Positions 1 to 7,120 of a DNA stretch of 37,590 nucleotides are shown piece by piece. This DNA is from a virus: positions 1 through 37,590 of the IMG/VR virus record IMGVR_UViG_3300025834_000016. The stretch is one strand, 5' to 3'. The translations under genes were made by a program, and so were the position numbers. Below the pieces are notes generated by a model. It was not told the origin of the DNA. It worked only from the letters and a program-made list of their open reading frames with translations, and made no database searches. Position 1 is the stretch's first letter; each line of letters starts with the position of its first letter.

Positions 1-1
1 T

Positions 2-1195
2 GCATTTCAACCACAGGTTACAAGCACTATGTCATTCACAACTGTAACATTTACATCTGATGTAGGTAAAACAATCTTAAGTATAAGTGGTGGTTGGAAC
101 GCAACTCAATTAGTTTATGTTGATATTGATACTTTCCAAATTGAAGAGGGTATAGTTGCAACAGCATATGAGCCTTATCAAGAGAGTATAAGCTATATAC
201 CAAAATTATGTAGCCTACCAAATGGAGTTAAAGATGAAAGTGTTGAGGGTAAATTGATTAAGAGAATTGGTGAAAAGACATTAGTTGCAAGTGATATAAC
301 AGAGTTATTAACTTTAACAAATGTTGATATTGTTAGAATGAAACTTACAGATTTTAGTCACTTTAAATGGGTGGATGTTTCAGCCACTACAAACTATAAT
401 CAATTACTATCTGATAAGTATTCTTGGGCTCCATTTTCTGATGAAGTAGTAAAAGTTGGAACATTTTATTATAGTAATACAACATGGTTTAACTTTGTAG
501 TTGCAAAAGGTGCTTATGCATCCTTAGCAGCAGCACAAGCAGCACTTGTAGGTACTAAAATAATCTATGAGTTAGCAACACCAATAGTTTCAGACTTAGT
601 AACTCCATTGACAGTATTTCCAAAGGGTACAATAAGTGTAGAATCAGATAGTGAAACTACAATACCAGAATTGACGTTGAGATATCCTATAGACATTGCA
701 GGAGTTATTGAAGAATTAAATGATGGGGTTAATCAAAATAGTAAAAGAATTAATGATTTGAATGACAAGTTTACTTTACATTCAGTAGATGCATCAATAA
801 AAGTAACACACAATGTTGCTCAAAGTATAGCAAGTGGAGCAGTACCAATGTTAGCTTTTAATACGGAGATATTTAAGGTCAATGTTGCTCATGATAATGT
901 TGTTAATAATTCTCGGTTAATATGTACTGTAGCAGGCAAATATCTTATTCATGGTAAAATAGAGTATGATGCTAATGTTGATGGGAGCCGGGCAGTTGGT
1001 ATAAAACTAAATACAAGTATTGACATAGGTGAAGTAAACAGAGTACCTAATTTAATTGAGAGAAGCAGAGTTGAAGTAGTTGTAATTTATAATTTAAACG
1101 TTGGTGATTATGTTGAATTGTACCCATATCAAACTAGTGGTGGTTTGTTAAATATTACAACAAACATTGATTTTTCAATGATAAAGGTGGGGTAA
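2..1195 (+). CDS. Tail / receptor-binding protein, C-terminal part (5' truncated by window)
   Basis: The frame is open from the first bases of the window through the stop at 1193-1195, so the first ATG (29) is probably internal and the gene starts outside. The visible 397 codons have a beta-rich first half without a domain I can name, a short helical linker around residues 225-250 after that ATG (IDDLN/KRINDLNDKF-like), and a last 130 residues that resemble the C1q/TNF-like jelly roll at the tips of many Gram-positive phage tail proteins (pattern FNTEIFKVN, NNSRLICTVAGKYLI, VEVVVIYNLNVGDYVELY). It lies directly before the lysis genes, the usual place for a distal tail or receptor-binding protein. 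Host binding is inferred from that fold and position; no enzymatic motif is visible. Confidence 0.7.
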   Translation, partial: AFQPQVTSTMSFTTVTFTSDVGKTILSISGGWNATQLVYVDIDTFQIEEGIVATAYEPYQESISYIPKLCSLPNGVKDESVEGKLIKRIGEKTLVASDITELLTLTNVDIVRMKLTDFSHFKWVDVSATTNYNQLLSDKYSWAPFSDEVVKVGTFYYSNTTWFNFVVAKGAYASLAAAQAALVGTKIIYELATPIVSDLVTPLTVFPKGTISVESDSETTIPELTLRYPIDIAGVIEELNDGVNQNSKRINDLNDKFTLHSVDASIKVTHNVAQSIASGAVPMLAFNTEIFKVNVAHDNVVNNSRLICTVAGKYLIHGKIEYDANVDGSRAVGIKLNTSIDIGEVNRVPNLIERSRVEVVVIYNLNVGDYVELYPYQTSGGLLNITTNIDFSMIKVG

Positions 1196-1255
1196 AGTGA
1201 AAATAGAATATATAAATGTAAATACAAACAAAAGAATAATTTAGGAGGTATATAA

Positions 1256-1372
1256 ATGCCTATAACATTTAATGGATTACAAACAAGTATCTTAACAGGG
1301 GGTGATTCAACATCTATAGGGGTAGTGATACTCCCAAGTAATTTTGAAAATCACAAAATAAGGGAGTCTTGA
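1256..1372 (+). CDS. Small hypothetical protein, 38 aa
   Basis: Starts with ATG at 1256 behind a strong ribosome site (AGGAGG, 1244-1249) and ends with TGA at 1370-1372, one base before the next gene. The product begins MPITFNGLQTS and is rich in Thr, Ser and Gly, with no membrane segment and no motif I know. It sits between the tail protein and the lysis genes. Kept because of its strong ribosome site and tight spacing; function unknown. Confidence 0.5.
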   Translation: MPITFNGLQTSILTGGDSTSIGVVILPSNFENHKIRES

Positions 1373-1373
1373 A

Positions 1374-1661
1374 ATGGAATGGGAAAATATATTAGTGATT
1401 TGTGCAATTTTAGGTCCAATATTTACATATGTTGGCTATCTGAAAGGGGTTAAGAAAGAGGGAGAAGCATCTGGAGAATTAAAAACAGATATAAGTTATA
1501 TCAAGAAAAACATAGAAACTATTTTAGTTGACCAGAAAAATGGTTTAAATGAGCAAAAAGAGACTAATAGAAATTTTAATGCTTTGAGTGAAAGAGTAGC
1601 TAGGATAGAAGAAAAGGTAAATGCACATTTAGCTATTGATAGTATTAAACAAATAATGTAG
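1374..1661 (+). CDS. Small membrane-anchored coiled-coil protein next to the holin
   Basis: 95 aa. Residues 6-24 form one hydrophobic membrane segment (ILVICAILGPIFTYVGYL), followed by a charged segment and a heptad-like helix (residues about 35-90, e.g. LSERVARIEEKVNAHL). This one-TM plus coiled-coil layout is shared by small lysis-cassette proteins of Gram-positive phages such as the XhlA group, although XhlA proper carries its TM at the other end. It is the first gene of a three-gene run ending with holin and endolysin, so a helper role in lysis is the best inference. Ribosome site AGGGAG lies just upstream. Confidence 0.6.
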   Translation: MEWENILVICAILGPIFTYVGYLKGVKKEGEASGELKTDISYIKKNIETILVDQKNGLNEQKETNRNFNALSERVARIEEKVNAHLAIDSIKQIM

Positions 1662-1674
1662 AGGAGTGAAGAAA

Positions 1675-1974
1675 ATGGATATTGAAATGTTAAAAGAATT
1701 TGTAAAACCAGAATTATTAATTTTAGTTCCTGTATTGTATTTGATAGGAATTGCAATTAAAAGTACGCTGTTAATAAAAGATAAGTTTATACCTTTAACT
1801 CTAGGTATAATAGGAATTGTCTTAGCTGTAATTTGGATATTAGCAACAGAAGAAACAACAGGAACACAAAATATATTTATGGCAATATTCACGGCGATAA
1901 CACAAGGTATATTGTGTGCAGGAGCAAGTGTATATGTCAATCAATTATTAGTGGTACAGCCAAAAAGGGAGTGA
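1675..1974 (+). CDS. Phage holin (Phage_holin_5_2-like)
   Basis: 99 aa from the ATG at 1675, which has GAGGAG (1661-1666) at ideal distance; an in-frame GTG at 1666 overlaps that site and is less likely. There are three hydrophobic segments: about residues 9-25 (LLILVPVLYLIGIAI), 33-52 (FIPLTLGIIGIVLAVIWIL) and 63-85 (IFMAIFTAITQGILCAGASVYV), and a short charged C-terminus (QPKRE). The PELLILVPVLYLIG opening is typical of a common holin family of Bacillota phages. It should form membrane lesions that let the downstream endolysin reach the wall. The gap to the endolysin start is four bases. Confidence 0.85.
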   Translation: MDIEMLKEFVKPELLILVPVLYLIGIAIKSTLLIKDKFIPLTLGIIGIVLAVIWILATEETTGTQNIFMAIFTAITQGILCAGASVYVNQLLVVQPKRE

Positions 1975-1978
1975 CTTG

Positions 1979-3286
1979 ATGCGATATCTAGTTGGGTTGG
2001 GTGATGGACATGGGAATGATACAATGGGGAAAAGAACCCCATTGTTTCCCAATGGTACACTTATGAAAGAAAATGAATTTACAAGCGTGGTAGTTAATTA
2101 TATTAATGAGTTGTTAAAACCTTATGATAATGTAGATGTATTTTTTATAGCATCTGAAAAAAGGGATACATCCCTTGATGAGAGAGTTGCAAGAGTGAAT
2201 GAAGTTTACACAAGAAATAAAGAAATATATGATAAAATGGTTTTGGTAGATGTTCATGCTAATGCAATGAAAGATATTTGGAATGATATTGCTAATGGAA
2301 CAGCAACATTTTATTATCCCGGAAATGAAGTTGACAAAGTATTCGCTCAAGTAATTCAAAAGAACTTAATTGCAAAGACTGGATTAAAACCTCATAGGGG
2401 TGGTGTTGTTGAGGGTGACTTCCAAATAATTCGTGAAGCTAAAGTAACAGCTTGTCTTTGTGAATGTGCTTTTATGGATAACTTAGAAGAGGCTAAACTT
2501 TTGATGACTGATGAGTTTAGACGAGCCTGTGCTATAGGTATTGTTAATGGTTTATTAGAATATTTTGGGATTAATCAACCTACAAAGGAAGTTGAGGAAA
2601 CAACAATGGCAAAAGTTAAATATTCTGTTACGACAAAGGGAACTCATCAATTGGAGGGAAATCCAGAAAATCTAACCTCGGTGATTGTAGACAAGAAAAT
2701 ATGGGATATTACAGATTATACTAATTGCATAAATGGAACGTTCTTTTGGTGGGATAATACAGGGAAAACATATTCGACAAGTCCATTAATTATTGAGGGG
2801 CAAATAATTCAAAGATTTTGCAATCATGAACTACCACAATCAGTATTTGTAATTTATAAAGACGGTTCAGTTTCAATGCAAAAGGTAAAAGATGTTTATT
2901 TGCTGAAGAACTTAGCAGACATAAGAATGGCAATTGGGGGTATTGGATTAAGAAATACTTTAGATTCCACATTTAAATACAATCCTGCTGGTGAGGGTTT
3001 TAAAAGTCCTTATGATGATGTATTAAGGCAAACTAATAAAACTGTAATAGGTTACAATAAAAAATTGCACAAAGTGTATTTGATGACTCGACCAAACATA
3101 ATTCATAAACAACCTTGGTATAAGGCAAATCAATATGATTTATTGAAACTTGTTAAAGATTGTGACTATGATATAGCACTTTCTTTAGATGGTGGTGGTT
3201 CAACATTTATGGATGCAAATAATGAATATGTTATGCAGGGTGAAAATGATAGACGTATTAATAATATAATAAGATTTAGACTATAA
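1979..3286 (+). CDS. Endolysin: amidase_3 domain fused to a phosphodiester glycosidase (NAGPA-like) domain
   Basis: 435 aa from ATG 1979 (ribosome site AAAGGGAG just upstream; an in-frame TTG lies one codon earlier). Residues 1-197 are a zinc N-acetylmuramoyl-L-alanine amidase of the amidase_3 type: DGHG (His11), Glu31/Glu33, VDVHANA (His93) and the ECAFMDN motif (Glu162) give the metal ligands and catalytic Glu. After a short linker (about 200-212) residues 213-435 match the NAGPA/phosphodiester glycosidase fold: NGTFFWWDN, AIGGIGLR, ALSLDGGGSTFM near residue 405. Amidase cuts peptidoglycan between MurNAc and L-Ala. The second domain may bind or cut a wall polymer, which is inference. An in-frame ATG at residue 210 with its own GAGG site could yield the second domain alone. 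Confidence 0.85.
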   Translation: MRYLVGLGDGHGNDTMGKRTPLFPNGTLMKENEFTSVVVNYINELLKPYDNVDVFFIASEKRDTSLDERVARVNEVYTRNKEIYDKMVLVDVHANAMKDIWNDIANGTATFYYPGNEVDKVFAQVIQKNLIAKTGLKPHRGGVVEGDFQIIREAKVTACLCECAFMDNLEEAKLLMTDEFRRACAIGIVNGLLEYFGINQPTKEVEETTMAKVKYSVTTKGTHQLEGNPENLTSVIVDKKIWDITDYTNCINGTFFWWDNTGKTYSTSPLIIEGQIIQRFCNHELPQSVFVIYKDGSVSMQKVKDVYLLKNLADIRMAIGGIGLRNTLDSTFKYNPAGEGFKSPYDDVLRQTNKTVIGYNKKLHKVYLMTRPNIIHKQPWYKANQYDLLKLVKDCDYDIALSLDGGGSTFMDANNEYVMQGENDRRINNIIRFRL

Positions 3287-3312
3287 AAATAGCACCTATA
3301 AGGTGCTATTTT
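3286..3312. terminator. Bidirectional terminator between the convergent arms
   Basis: A perfect 12-bp stem (AAAATAGCACCT / AGGTGCTATTTT) with a three-base loop, flanked by A-tracts on one side and T-tracts on the other, so it can act in both directions. It overlaps the stop codons of the endolysin gene (+) and of the last early gene (-), as expected where two transcripts meet head-on. Confidence 0.85.
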
Positions 3313-3628
3313 CTATTGCTTGTAATTGTTTAGCTTTTTTCCTCACCCACTTATTATTTAGTGGTAAATCATACCCTGTATTACCATCAAAATCTTTAAA
3401 GGCTTTGGCAAATACCACTTGTTCTGATGTCTTAGGATATCTTTTTTGTAATGCTACAAGTTCTATTGCTATTTTATCCCACTGTTTATCACTAATCAAA
3501 TTTGTACTCATATTATAGTATAAACAACTATGAACCAATAATTGTAATCTTTTACGTTGTATTTCTTCAGCAACTTTTAATTGTTTTGGGTTATCAAACT
3601 TATCATACAATTCAAAAGGGTTTTTCAT
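3296..3628 (-). CDS. DNA ligase LigA-related small protein
   Basis: 110 aa from ATG 3628 with GAGG a few bases upstream (an 11-codon longer start has no ribosome site and would overlap the gene before it). The stretch IQRKRLQLLVHSCLYYNMST NLI-SDKQWDKIAIELVAL-KRYP resembles the helical domain Ia at the N-terminus of NAD-dependent DNA ligase (the Y..D..ISD..YD...EL pattern). No nucleotidyltransferase core is present, so it is not a ligase on its own. Proteins of this kind are common in Bacillota phages next to replication genes. It is the last gene of the early arm and is coupled to the upstream mini-gene by an ATGA overlap. Confidence 0.6.
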   Translation of the reverse strand: MKNPFELYDKFDNPKQLKVAEEIQRKRLQLLVHSCLYYNMSTNLISDKQWDKIAIELVALQKRYPKTSEQVVFAKAFKDFDGNTGYDLPLNNKWVRKKAKQLQAIENSTL

Positions 3629-3708
3629 ATATACCTCGAAAGTAATAAGGCAAATAAACATGCTAACTGCCCAACAATTATACCCAAATAAAAATCTCTA
3701 TTACTCAT
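3625..3708 (-). CDS. 27-aa membrane mini-protein, coupled on both sides
   Basis: ATG at 3708 overlaps the TGA of the helicase gene (ATGA) and its own TGA overlaps the ATG of the LigA-related gene (again ATGA). A GGAGG ribosome site inside the helicase end lies about 10 bases upstream. The product reads MSNRDFYLGIIVGQLACLFA and then LLLSRYI: a short polar head, one 18-residue hydrophobic helix and a basic tail. It is too short for usual gene calls; the double stop-start overlap is the main argument that it is real. Function unknown; a single-span membrane peptide. Confidence 0.55.
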   Translation of the reverse strand: MSNRDFYLGIIVGQLACLFALLLSRYI

Positions 3709-5093
3709 ATTTCTCTTGCCTCCATTATACTCTCAATTATATTTTCATTATTTTGTAAACTTTCTAATATTTTTTCATCAATAGTCTTACACTTCTTATG
3801 CTTTGCTACTAAAATGTAATATACAACACTACGAGTTTGATTTGGTCTATGAACACGTTTCCTCGATTGTTTCCAAGCGGATAAAGAAAAATCTAAAGAA
3901 TAATAAATACAGTACCTTGCACGTGTTAAGTCTATGCTTTCACTACCTGACTTTATTTGTGCAATTAAGACTTTTGTTTTACCGCTTTGCCACTCAGCTA
4001 AGTTATCAGCTTTTCCACTTACTTCAGAAGCTGTAATTTTTAGTTCCTTACATAGTTCGTGTATATTATTAATATCAATTCGATACTTACAAAATATTAC
4101 CAAAGGCTCTTCAGGGTCAAAGTCTTCCATAAGTTCTTTTAATGTGTTAATTCTTGCTCTATCAATTTCTTCTATTTTCTTTATTTTTTCTGCTGTGTCA
4201 ATTGGTAAATAGCCACTGCATAATTGTTGTAGCCTTAAAATGGATGATAATACATTTTCAGCAACAACACTACCATCTTTAAAGATAAGACAACTTTCTT
4301 TTTGAAATTCAGTATAATATTTCTGTGTCTTACTTGGTAAATCAAAATCAATTAAAATATCTTGTGTAGGTGGTAATTCTAAGTCTGAGGTAGCTAAAAA
4401 TGCACAACTGAACATTTTTTCGTGTAGTTCATCTAAGTTCTTAAAAGGTTCTTTTTTATCTAAAAAGTTTTGACCATAAACAAAATTTGCATATCTGTGT
4501 TTAAAGTCATCATATCTTGTACCAAATATAGTAGGGTCTAAAAATCGGTATTGTGCATAAATGTCTAAAGGTGATTGTGCTAATGGTGTACCAGTTATTA
4601 GATATCTATGTGGTGTACGCTTACCTATTTGGGTTAAAAACCCTGAACATTTACTACTTGGTGATTTTATTCTATGGCTTTCGTCACACATAACAGCATC
4701 AAATTTTGTTTTTAAAAGTTCTTTCTTTAATGGTTCACGCCACACGCTATCATAGTTTATGATTATTACACCCTTGTTGCTCCCCAGATTGCCCCCAGAC
4801 AAAAGATTTTTAACCTCTGTACACTTTCTCTTTACATCAAAATCTTTAGTGTTTAGGACACAAATGGTGGTGTCATAAGAGTGTTTATCAAACTCACTTT
4901 TCCACACATCCATAGCCTTTTTTGGACAAACAATAAGAACCCTTTTGAAGTTCTTATTGTTTATCAAGTCTATCATAACTTTTGTTTTTCCTGTACCCAT
5001 ATCTGTGTAGAGTGCAGCAAACTTTTTATTACCTAAGTATTTTAAAGCTTTCATTTGATGTTTCCAAGGCTTAGTTTTAAACCTTAATTTCAT
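3705..5093 (-). CDS. SNF2-type DEAD/DEAH-box helicase
   Basis: 462 aa. Motifs in order: Q-like KPWKHQMKAL (residues 8-17), Walker A TDMGTGKTKV (about 31-40), DESH box CDESHRIKS (about 137-145), motif III LITGTPL, and the C-terminal RecA-like lobe ending in the motif VI segment QSRKRVHRPNQ. This is the SNF2/SSL2 superfamily 2 helicase found in many Bacillota phages beside a VRR-NUC nuclease, as here (two-base gap to the stop of the nuclease gene). It should act as a DNA translocase or remodeller in phage replication or recombination. Ribosome site GAGGGAT overlaps the preceding stop. Confidence 0.85.
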   Translation of the reverse strand: MKLRFKTKPWKHQMKALKYLGNKKFAALYTDMGTGKTKVMIDLINNKNFKRVLIVCPKKAMDVWKSEFDKHSYDTTICVLNTKDFDVKRKCTEVKNLLSGGNLGSNKGVIIINYDSVWREPLKKELLKTKFDAVMCDESHRIKSPSSKCSGFLTQIGKRTPHRYLITGTPLAQSPLDIYAQYRFLDPTIFGTRYDDFKHRYANFVYGQNFLDKKEPFKNLDELHEKMFSCAFLATSDLELPPTQDILIDFDLPSKTQKYYTEFQKESCLIFKDGSVVAENVLSSILRLQQLCSGYLPIDTAEKIKKIEEIDRARINTLKELMEDFDPEEPLVIFCKYRIDINNIHELCKELKITASEVSGKADNLAEWQSGKTKVLIAQIKSGSESIDLTRARYCIYYSLDFSLSAWKQSRKRVHRPNQTRSVVYYILVAKHKKCKTIDEKILESLQNNENIIESIMEAREI

Positions 5094-5095
5094 AT

Positions 5096-5431
5096 TTATC
5101 CCTCACAACTGTACCAAGTTCCATGAAACTGATTTTTATAAAATACGTCTTCATTGTTAATTATTGCTTTTACATCATCTATACCATAAGCTACAAGACA
5201 GTAAGCTCCTGCTTTTGCCCAACTTTTTAAGTTAAGAATTTGAAGTTTTGTTGGTTGGTAATTATGGTCTGGTGATTTTACTTCAATCCTAACACACCTA
5301 CCTCTCCAGCAACAATTAATATCAGGTCTGCCTGCTTGGCTTATGTTACCACTAACATTCTCAGCCACACAATTTGGTAAACTATTAAGATATCTGAGAA
5401 TATTATTTTGTATAGTTTTCTCTATTGCCAT
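5096..5431 (-). CDS. VRR-NUC domain nuclease
   Basis: 111 aa, the usual length for stand-alone phage VRR-NUC proteins. The PD-(D/E)XK core is visible: Glu near the N-terminus (MAIEKTIQNNILRYL), GRPDINCCWRGRCVRIEVKS giving Asp (about 36) and the E-V-K pair (about 50-52), then the helix QPTKLQILNLKSWAKAGAYCLVAYGIDD with the family's Q and hydrophobic strand. Nicks or cuts DNA, possibly flap or Holliday-junction structures in this family. It overlaps the HAD gene by 10 bases and precedes the helicase with which it usually pairs. Ribosome site GAGGG. Confidence 0.85.
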   Translation of the reverse strand: MAIEKTIQNNILRYLNSLPNCVAENVSGNISQAGRPDINCCWRGRCVRIEVKSPDHNYQPTKLQILNLKSWAKAGAYCLVAYGIDDVKAIINNEDVFYKNQFHGTWYSCEG

Positions 5432-5799
5432 GGCTTATGCCCTCTACCACCCAATATTGGTAAGTTCTTGTCATCAAGATAATAATCAGCATACACTTTT
5501 CTAGTATCGTTGATAAACATCTCCTTAACCTCATCAATATTTGTATTTACAGCATCAAATTTTAAATCTAAAACTTCAGTACAATAGTTTACAGCTTTAC
5601 TTAAGTTTTCTTCTGGTGTATTATCATCTCTACATGTCCATAATACTGTTTTCCAACCTTGTTCTTGTAACTTTTTGACTCGAAGTACAATATCCCATTT
5701 AGGTTTACCAATATCTGGAAACTCATCTTCAACTAGAGTTCCATCAAAGTCTACTGCTAGTATCTTTGGTAGCTTTAACATATTGTTTTTTGTTGTCAT
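5422..5799 (-). CDS. HAD-superfamily phosphatase-like protein
   Basis: 125 aa. Motif I is ILAVDFDGTLVEDE (residues about 12-25; Asp nucleophile and DxD pair), motif II the strand WKTVLWTCRDD (Thr), and motif IV the KVYADYYLDDKN end with acidic pair. No large cap domain. It likely acts on a small phosphorylated compound, possibly a nucleotide given its place next to the TS-like and kinase genes; the substrate cannot be read from sequence. The start at 5799 has AAGGAGAG at good distance even though this makes it overlap the preceding gene by 56 bases; the next Met (5781) has no ribosome site. Confidence 0.75.
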   Translation of the reverse strand: MTTKNNMLKLPKILAVDFDGTLVEDEFPDIGKPKWDIVLRVKKLQEQGWKTVLWTCRDDNTPEENLSKAVNYCTEVLDLKFDAVNTNIDEVKEMFINDTRKVYADYYLDDKNLPILGGRGHKPWQ

Positions 5800-6196
5800 T
5801 ATCTACTCTCCTTAAATCTTCTCTCATATGTCTTGCTAGCCATAATTTTACCCAACCTTGTCTATCAACTGCATAGTCATCTTGGTAAATATCAGGAAAT
5901 TCAGGTTTCATGCTTTCCATTACAGTTCTTCTACAGTTTATTAATTCATCATATGTTTCTAGTTCCATTGGTCTCTTAAAGTCTTCTTCAAACCATCTTG
6001 AAATAGACTCTTGTACGTTTCTTCTTTCAGATAATAATGGATTTGCTACTATTGTCATATATCGTACATACAAGTTTGTACTTACATATGCAAAGTGTGC
6101 CCATTCTTTTCTACCTTTTTTAGGATTATGTGGGTATGGAACTGTAACTTTAACCTTTACTTTAAACAAAGGTTTATTTGGTTTATTTAAGTCCAT
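5744..6196 (-). CDS. Hypothetical early protein, 150 aa
   Basis: I do not recognise a family. The protein starts with a basic, proline-rich segment (MDLNKPNKPLFKVKVKVTV), has a hydrophobic/aromatic middle (WAHFAYVSTNLYVRYMTIV) and a charged helical second half with several Trp (ISRWFEEDF, GWVKLWLARHMREDLRR). No Cys pairs, P-loop or HTH. Its start overlaps the TS-like gene by 14 bases and its end overlaps the HAD gene by 56 bases, so it is expressed as part of the nucleotide-metabolism cluster. Confidence 0.6.
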   Translation of the reverse strand: MDLNKPNKPLFKVKVKVTVPYPHNPKKGRKEWAHFAYVSTNLYVRYMTIVANPLLSERRNVQESISRWFEEDFKRPMELETYDELINCRRTVMESMKPEFPDIYQDDYAVDRQGWVKLWLARHMREDLRRVDNDNKKQYVKATKDTSSRL

Positions 6197-6872
6197 CAGT
6201 ACTCACGTTCCTTTCATATAAATGTAGTGAACCAGCAATATGAGTATACTCACCAATCCCTACACCAAGCTCCATAGCTAATAAAATTTGTAAAGATGTG
6301 AAACTAAATATATCATAAGGAAAACCTAACCATATATCATTACTACGCATAAATGTTGTAGCGTGTAATTTTCCCTCACGAATATGGTATTGTAATGCAA
6401 CTGTACATGGTGTATCTTTTGTAGGTTCACAACTTGCATCTTTAATATGTATTATTGCTTGCCTGCTATTTGGGTCTTTAGTTAATAATTCTTTAATATG
6501 TAACCATTGATTAAAACCAAATTTCTCAAATATTCTATACCCATAAGCTGAATTTAAAGAATAACCATTATCAGATAATTCATTCCAGTTTGGTGAAAAA
6601 TTTTGTATATCTTTTAGCTTATTACTACCACTCATATACCAAAGTAACTCACCCCAAGCATATCTCATAGGCATATTTCTTATTTTGCTTAAACAGATAC
6701 CACGTGTTGGGTCAGCAATAACTGTTGTAGCATTTATGATTTCACCAACAACCGCACCTGCCCTACTTTCTTGTCTAAACCCATCCTCAGCTTGTCTTAC
6801 TAAAGTTTCATACCAAATATCAAATGCTTCAGTTGCTGTTCCTACACATATTAATAAATCTTTTGCTATCAT
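6183..6872 (-). CDS. Thymidylate synthase-family enzyme, dCMP hydroxymethylase-like
   Basis: 229 aa. The catalytic Cys is C156 (DTPCTVALQ), followed by the phosphate-binding R176-S177 and D179 (FMRSNDIWLG) and the HLYERN segment (H217, Y219) near the C-terminus. The residue equal to E. coli TS Asn177, which reads the uracil ring, is Asp187 here (LGFPYDIFS instead of LGLPFNIAS). Asn-to-Asp at this point is the switch known from T4 dCMP hydroxymethylase (Asp179) and MilA, so dCMP is the more likely substrate. The chain stops 10 residues after HLYERN, lacking the longer TS tail. The start is fixed by an ATGA overlap with the upstream mini-gene. Ordinary dTMP synthesis remains an alternative. Confidence 0.8.
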   Translation of the reverse strand: MIAKDLLICVGTATEAFDIWYETLVRQAEDGFRQESRAGAVVGEIINATTVIADPTRGICLSKIRNMPMRYAWGELLWYMSGSNKLKDIQNFSPNWNELSDNGYSLNSAYGYRIFEKFGFNQWLHIKELLTKDPNSRQAIIHIKDASCEPTKDTPCTVALQYHIREGKLHATTFMRSNDIWLGFPYDIFSFTSLQILLAMELGVGIGEYTHIAGSLHLYERNVSTDGLK

Positions 6873-6973
6873 TTTCTTCCTCCTGTTCTTATTGTGCCTA
6901 TAATTAATACTACTAATTCAGCTAAAAGAGTTGCAAACACTCCTATAGCAAACATTGGAATATGAATTGTCAT
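6869..6973 (-). CDS. 34-aa single-span membrane protein
   Basis: ATG 6973 with a textbook AGGAGG ribosome site; its TGA overlaps the ATG of the TS-like gene. The product has a polar start (MTIHIPMF), one hydrophobic helix (residues about 7-27, AIGVFATLLAELVVLIIGTI) and a basic tail (RTGGRK), i.e. N-out or N-in single-span topology with positive tail in the cytoplasm. Function unknown. It is one of two very short membrane proteins in this arm. Confidence 0.6.
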   Translation of the reverse strand: MTIHIPMFAIGVFATLLAELVVLIIGTIRTGGRK

Positions 6974-6985
6974 TTGTTAATCCTC

Positions 6986-7120
6986 CTAATCTTCAATACT
7001 TAAACCACATTCTTGATTATCTCTTGGACACCGTGAAATTGAAACGCAATTTGCCTCTTCTTCACAATCTCTACAACAAATATAATTATCATTTTTAGGA
7101 CATTTCTCTTCACAAGCCAT
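6986..7120 (-). CDS. 44-aa Cys-rich protein, possible zinc binder
   Basis: ATG 7120 overlaps the stop of the dNMP kinase gene by one base (TAATG). The protein holds eight Cys in 44 residues (ACEEKCP, YICCRDCEEEANC, SRCPRDNQEC), spaced like a compact metal-binding fold. No homologue recognised. The ribosome site GGGGAGG lies inside the kinase end. It is followed by the 34-aa membrane gene 12 bases further on. Confidence 0.55.
   Translation of the reverse strand: MACEEKCPKNDNYICCRDCEEEANCVSISRCPRDNQECGLSIED

Noticed and set aside
1197-1244. 15-codon GTG frame after the tail protein (MKIEYINVNTNKRII)
   Set aside because: Has a nearby purine tract but is tiny, without overlap or conserved context; more likely leader of the 38-aa gene.
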